Assembly (NCBI GenBank): GCA_964423345.1
Contig: CAYREV010000020.1
Location: forward strand, 1-50,841
Origin: CAYREV01 sp964423345
Lineage (GTDB): Bacteria > Bacteroidota > Rhodothermia > Balneolales > Balneolaceae
Length of the DNA: 50,841 bases
Reading direction: 5' to 3'
Positions within the stretch are counted from its first letter, which is position 1. Each line of letters begins with the position of its first letter. This document shows, in pieces, positions 48,060 through 50,841 of the stretch. The position numbers were made by a program, and so were the translations under genes. The notes under the pieces were generated by a model, which did not search any database, was not told the DNA's origin, and saw only the letters and a list, made by a program, of their open reading frames with translations.

Positions 48060-49394
48060 TTAGTCCATTATCTTGCGCAGAAACGCAGGCTGATCCGTAT
48101 CGCTTTTGTCAATCCTCTCGCGGCGGTTGTTCAGCAGGGTATCCCCTTTCTGCTGCTCGGCCTGTTCTTGCTGTTCCTTTTCCTCCTCCTCGTTCAGGGG
48201 ACGCACATTCTTGAGCCCCCTTCGGTGGAAAGCGGGAGAGTCCATATTCTTCAGGTTCTTCTCTCCCTTGTAAAAGGGCTGGTTGGTGGATGAATACCGG
48301 GTTTGCCCGGTAAAATCCTTCGCTTTGGGCATGTCCAGCTGGGCCGACTCGCTTTTCTTCTCCTCTTTGGCGGAACCGGAAGAGGAATTCGGAGCGACTT
48401 TCGCCTCCTGGCGATTTTCCGAAAGGTCGAAGCCGGTGGCAATGACCGTGACCCTGAGCTCGTCGTCGAAGCTTTCGTCGAGCACCGTACCCAGGATGAT
48501 CTCGGCATCTTCGCCGGCCTCCTGCTGGATGATGCTGGTAGCCGTAGTGGTCTCCCGCATGCCGAGGTCGGCACCCGAGGAGATATTAACAAGCACATTT
48601 CGTGCACCGCGAATGCTGACTCCGTCAAGTAGCGGAGAGTTTATAGCTTCGCGAGCGGCGATTTCTGCCCGGTCGGCTCCCGTTGCGGTAGCCGATCCCA
48701 TGATGGCGGCACCACCGTCGAGCATGGTAGTTCGCACATCGGCAAAGTCGAGGTTGATAAGGCCCGGCATCAGGATAAGGTCTGAAATGCCTCGTGTGGC
48801 ATTGTAAAGCACTTCATTGGCCTTATCGAAGGCAGCCATGAGCGTAGTGTTCTCGTCGGCTATATCCAACAACCGTTCGTTGGGTATGACGATAACCGTG
48901 TCGCTGTTCTTTTTCAGCTCGGTGATGCCTTCCAGGGCATATTTCATGCGCTTGGGCCCTTCGCATTGGAAGGGGGTGGTGACAATACCCACCGTCAAAA
49001 TGCCCTTGCGCTTGGCGATGCCCGCGACGACCGGGGCTCCGCCCGTACCGGTGCCGCCTCCCATTCCGGCGGTGACAAACACCATGTCGGCCCCTTCGAT
49101 AGATTCTTCTATTTCATGCCTGTTTTCTTCTACCGCTTCACGCCCTATTTCGGGTCGCGCCCCGGCTCCCAGTCCATTGGTCAGGTTGGTACCCACCTGG
49201 ATGGTGAGATCTGCATTGCTGTTTTTAAGGGCCTGTGCATCGGTGTTTAGAGCGATATACTCTACACTGCTAAGCCCCTTGTTTATCATGTTGTTAACGG
49301 CATTTCCTCCGCCGCCTCCAACTCCTACCACTTTTATTTTCGCATTGTCTTGACCGTCTATGTCAAAACTAAAACGAGAGTTAAGATTTCCCAT
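48060..49394 (-). CDS. ftsZ: Cell division protein FtsZ
   Basis: Tubulin-like GTPase that forms the division ring. The 444-residue protein has VVGVGGGGGNAVNNM at the start of the nucleotide pocket, the tubulin signature GGGTGTG (112-118), and the T7 loop NLDFADVRTTM with its catalytic aspartate. A polar, charged linker (about 335-430, glutamate/glutamine-rich) leads to the C-terminal peptide DQPAFLRKIMD, which binds FtsA and other partners. ATG 49394. ftsA lies 197 bases upstream in the same direction, so the two are one cluster. Confidence 0.97.
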   Translation of the reverse strand: MGNLNSRFSFDIDGQDNAKIKVVGVGGGGGNAVNNMINKGLSSVEYIALNTDAQALKNSNADLTIQVGTNLTNGLGAGARPEIGREAVEENRHEIEESIEGADMVFVTAGMGGGTGTGGAPVVAGIAKRKGILTVGIVTTPFQCEGPKRMKYALEGITELKKNSDTVIVIPNERLLDIADENTTLMAAFDKANEVLYNATRGISDLILMPGLINLDFADVRTTMLDGGAAIMGSATATGADRAEIAAREAINSPLLDGVSIRGARNVLVNISSGADLGMRETTTATSIIQQEAGEDAEIILGTVLDESFDDELRVTVIATGFDLSENRQEAKVAPNSSSGSAKEEKKSESAQLDMPKAKDFTGQTRYSSTNQPFYKGEKNLKNMDSPAFHRRGLKNVRPLNEEEEKEQQEQAEQQKGDTLLNNRRERIDKSDTDQPAFLRKIMD

Positions 49395-49471
49395 AATATT
49401 ACTCTTTTATGATTGCTATTTGATTTGTTCTGCTTGTCTTTTTGATTGCTTCTTTTTTGTGTCTGCTATTG

Positions 49472-49489
49472 ATCGGGAGTTTTCCCGAT
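49472..49489. repeat. Hairpin in the ftsA-ftsZ gap
   Basis: Arms atcggga (49472-49478) and tcccgat (49483-49489) flank gttt. It sits midway in the 197-base gap and lacks a T-tract on the minus strand, so it is more likely a processing or pausing hairpin than a terminator. Confidence 0.35.
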
Positions 49490-49591
49490 ACCCTTCACTC
49501 CTAAGGCGATTAAGCCTAAAGGTCTTTTTTCTTGCAAATTCATCAATCCGGTTCGCTGTTTTTGTTTCCATAGATGCTCTCTGCCTGTCGG

Positions 49592-50841
49592 TTAAAGTTC
49601 CTTGAACCAGCTTTTCATCCGGTCTGCAATTTTGTTCATGACTTTTTCCACGCTGGTGCCTTCCGATGAGGAGGGAACCATTGCCTGGGCCTGTCCTCTG
49701 CCTCCGGCCCTTATTGCATGCATCACGAGCCCGACACCGGTTGCGTATATCGGGTTGTTGACTTCCTCTATAAGTCCCCCGCTCAATCCGAGCGGTTTCC
49801 CTATTTTTGCGTCCATGCTCAACACTTCGTTGGCCAGGGGACATACATTGCTGATGAGGGAACCTCCGCCGGTGATAACGACGCCGGCACTCAGGGAGTC
49901 GGAATATCCGCTGCGTTTGATTTCAATGGCGACAATCTCCAGGATCTCCTCCATGCGGGCCTGGATGATTTTGCCGAGAATGCTTTTGGTAATTTCCTTG
50001 GGAGGCCGTCCCGCGATACCGGGTACCGTAATGGCTTCGTCTTCCTCAATCAGGTCCACATACGCTTCACCATGTTCGCGCTTCAGTTTTTCCGCCTGGT
50101 CGTCCAGCACGCTCAGTCCCACGCGGATGTCGTCGGTGACTTTCTTTCCTGCGATGGCTATCACGGCGGTATGGCGGATGGTGTTATCCTGGAAGATGGC
50201 CACATCGGTGGTGCCACCGCCAATATCAACCAGCACGACACCGGCTTCTTTCTCTTCATCGTCAAGCACCGAATAGGAGGAGGCCAGGGGCTCAAGGATG
50301 ATGTCGGCTACCTGGTAGCCGGCTCTTTCAACGCAGCGATAGATATTTTTTGCGGCTGAGACAAGTCCGGTGATGATATGCACTTCGGCCTCCATCCGCA
50401 TGCCGCTCATCCCTACGGGATCACTGATGCCATCCTGTCCGTCTACTACAAACTCCTGGGGGATCACGTGTATGATCTGCTGATCGGTTGGCAGCATGAT
50501 GCGCTGGCAGTCTTCAAGGAGGCGCTCAACATCGTCAACGGTAATCTCATTGTCGCGGTTATTGATGGTAATGACCCCCTTGCTGCGCATGCTTCGGATG
50601 TGGTCGCCGGCAATACCTACATTTACGGAGTTTACCTCAATGCCGGAGGCAAGCTGAGCCTGCTCGATGGCGGTTTGTATGGCATTGACCGTTTTGTCGA
50701 TGTTGACAACCACCCCCCGGTTGAGTCCGTCGCTCGGGGCTTTGCCCACCCCCAGAATGTGGATGCGGTCCTGCGGGTCGATAGACGCCACAATAGCGCA
50801 AACCTTGGTTGTTCCGATATCAAGACCGACGACAATTCTAT
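49592..50841 (-). CDS. ftsA: Cell division protein FtsA (N-terminus cut by window edge)
   Basis: Actin-like ATPase that tethers FtsZ to the membrane. The reading frame stays open to the right edge (416 codons visible), and the first visible residues RIVVGLDIGTTKVCAIV contain the phosphate-1 loop of the actin fold, so only a few residues are missing. Other marks are VVNIDKTVNAIQTAIEQAQ, the phosphate-2 motif LVDIGGGTTDVAIF, the adenosine region VVITGGGSLI, and a C-terminal amphipathic helix MNKIADRMKSWFKEL expected to bind the membrane. The neighbour downstream is ftsZ. Confidence 0.95.
   Translation of the reverse strand, partial: RIVVGLDIGTTKVCAIVASIDPQDRIHILGVGKAPSDGLNRGVVVNIDKTVNAIQTAIEQAQLASGIEVNSVNVGIAGDHIRSMRSKGVITINNRDNEITVDDVERLLEDCQRIMLPTDQQIIHVIPQEFVVDGQDGISDPVGMSGMRMEAEVHIITGLVSAAKNIYRCVERAGYQVADIILEPLASSYSVLDDEEKEAGVVLVDIGGGTTDVAIFQDNTIRHTAVIAIAGKKVTDDIRVGLSVLDDQAEKLKREHGEAYVDLIEEDEAITVPGIAGRPPKEITKSILGKIIQARMEEILEIVAIEIKRSGYSDSLSAGVVITGGGSLISNVCPLANEVLSMDAKIGKPLGLSGGLIEEVNNPIYATGVGLVMHAIRAGGRGQAQAMVPSSSEGTSVEKVMNKIADRMKSWFKEL

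Overview
The window looks like chromosomal housekeeping DNA from a member of the Bacteroidota/Balneolota branch, most likely a moderately halophilic Balneolales-type bacterium. That is inferred from gene content and protein style: a CarB without its regulatory domain, a DUF6787 protein, MutS2, a TonB receptor with a carboxypeptidase-like N-terminal domain, mildly acidic proteins and few strong ribosome binding sites. Gene density is high, no intergenic gap exceeds 300 bases, and I see no tRNA, rRNA, CRISPR array, insertion sequence or prophage.

Left part (1-17248): mostly minus strand. It holds mdh (cut by the window edge), nadK, a peptide-type solute-binding lipoprotein overlapping ddl, recQ, carB and carA (with an intrinsic terminator in the carA leader), a small membrane protein coupled to a penicillin-acylase-family hydrolase, and a DDAH-like amidinohydrolase. 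A plus-strand DUF58 gene and a minus-strand SDR follow.

Middle (17368-28633): a response regulator and sensor kinase pair, then an almost complete haem operon on the plus strand in the order hemH, hemA, hemC, hemD, hemE, hemF, hemB, hemL plus a DUF6787 membrane protein. Together with the flavin protoporphyrinogen oxidase at 33048-34406 (minus) it gives the whole C5, oxygen-dependent, protoporphyrin-type route from glutamyl-tRNA to haem.

Right-centre (28635-39577): small minus-strand genes (YjbR, a 52-residue membrane protein, a secreted unknown, DUF423, a YeeZ-like epimerase homologue, pruA), then an iron region: protoporphyrinogen oxidase diverging from an orphan iron-binding lipoprotein, and a TonB receptor/PepSY reductase operon. 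The two iron-related promoter regions share an identical spaced palindrome, TTAGA-N5-TCTAA, which suggests one metal-responsive regulator links iron uptake and the protoporphyrinogen oxidase.

Right part (39578-50841): an SGNH hydrolase, an AhpD-like/Omp85-like/second HemD-like gene string, mutS2, a PhzF isomerase homologue, a TauE/SafE transporter, and ftsZ with ftsA (cut by the right edge).

The most interesting points are the shared palindromic operator, a cysteine-rich insertion in ferrochelatase, a second HemD-fold protein outside the haem operon, an iron-binding protein with an acidic/histidine insertion and no adjacent permease, and a possible attenuator ahead of carAB. I did not find a clearly new multi-gene system.
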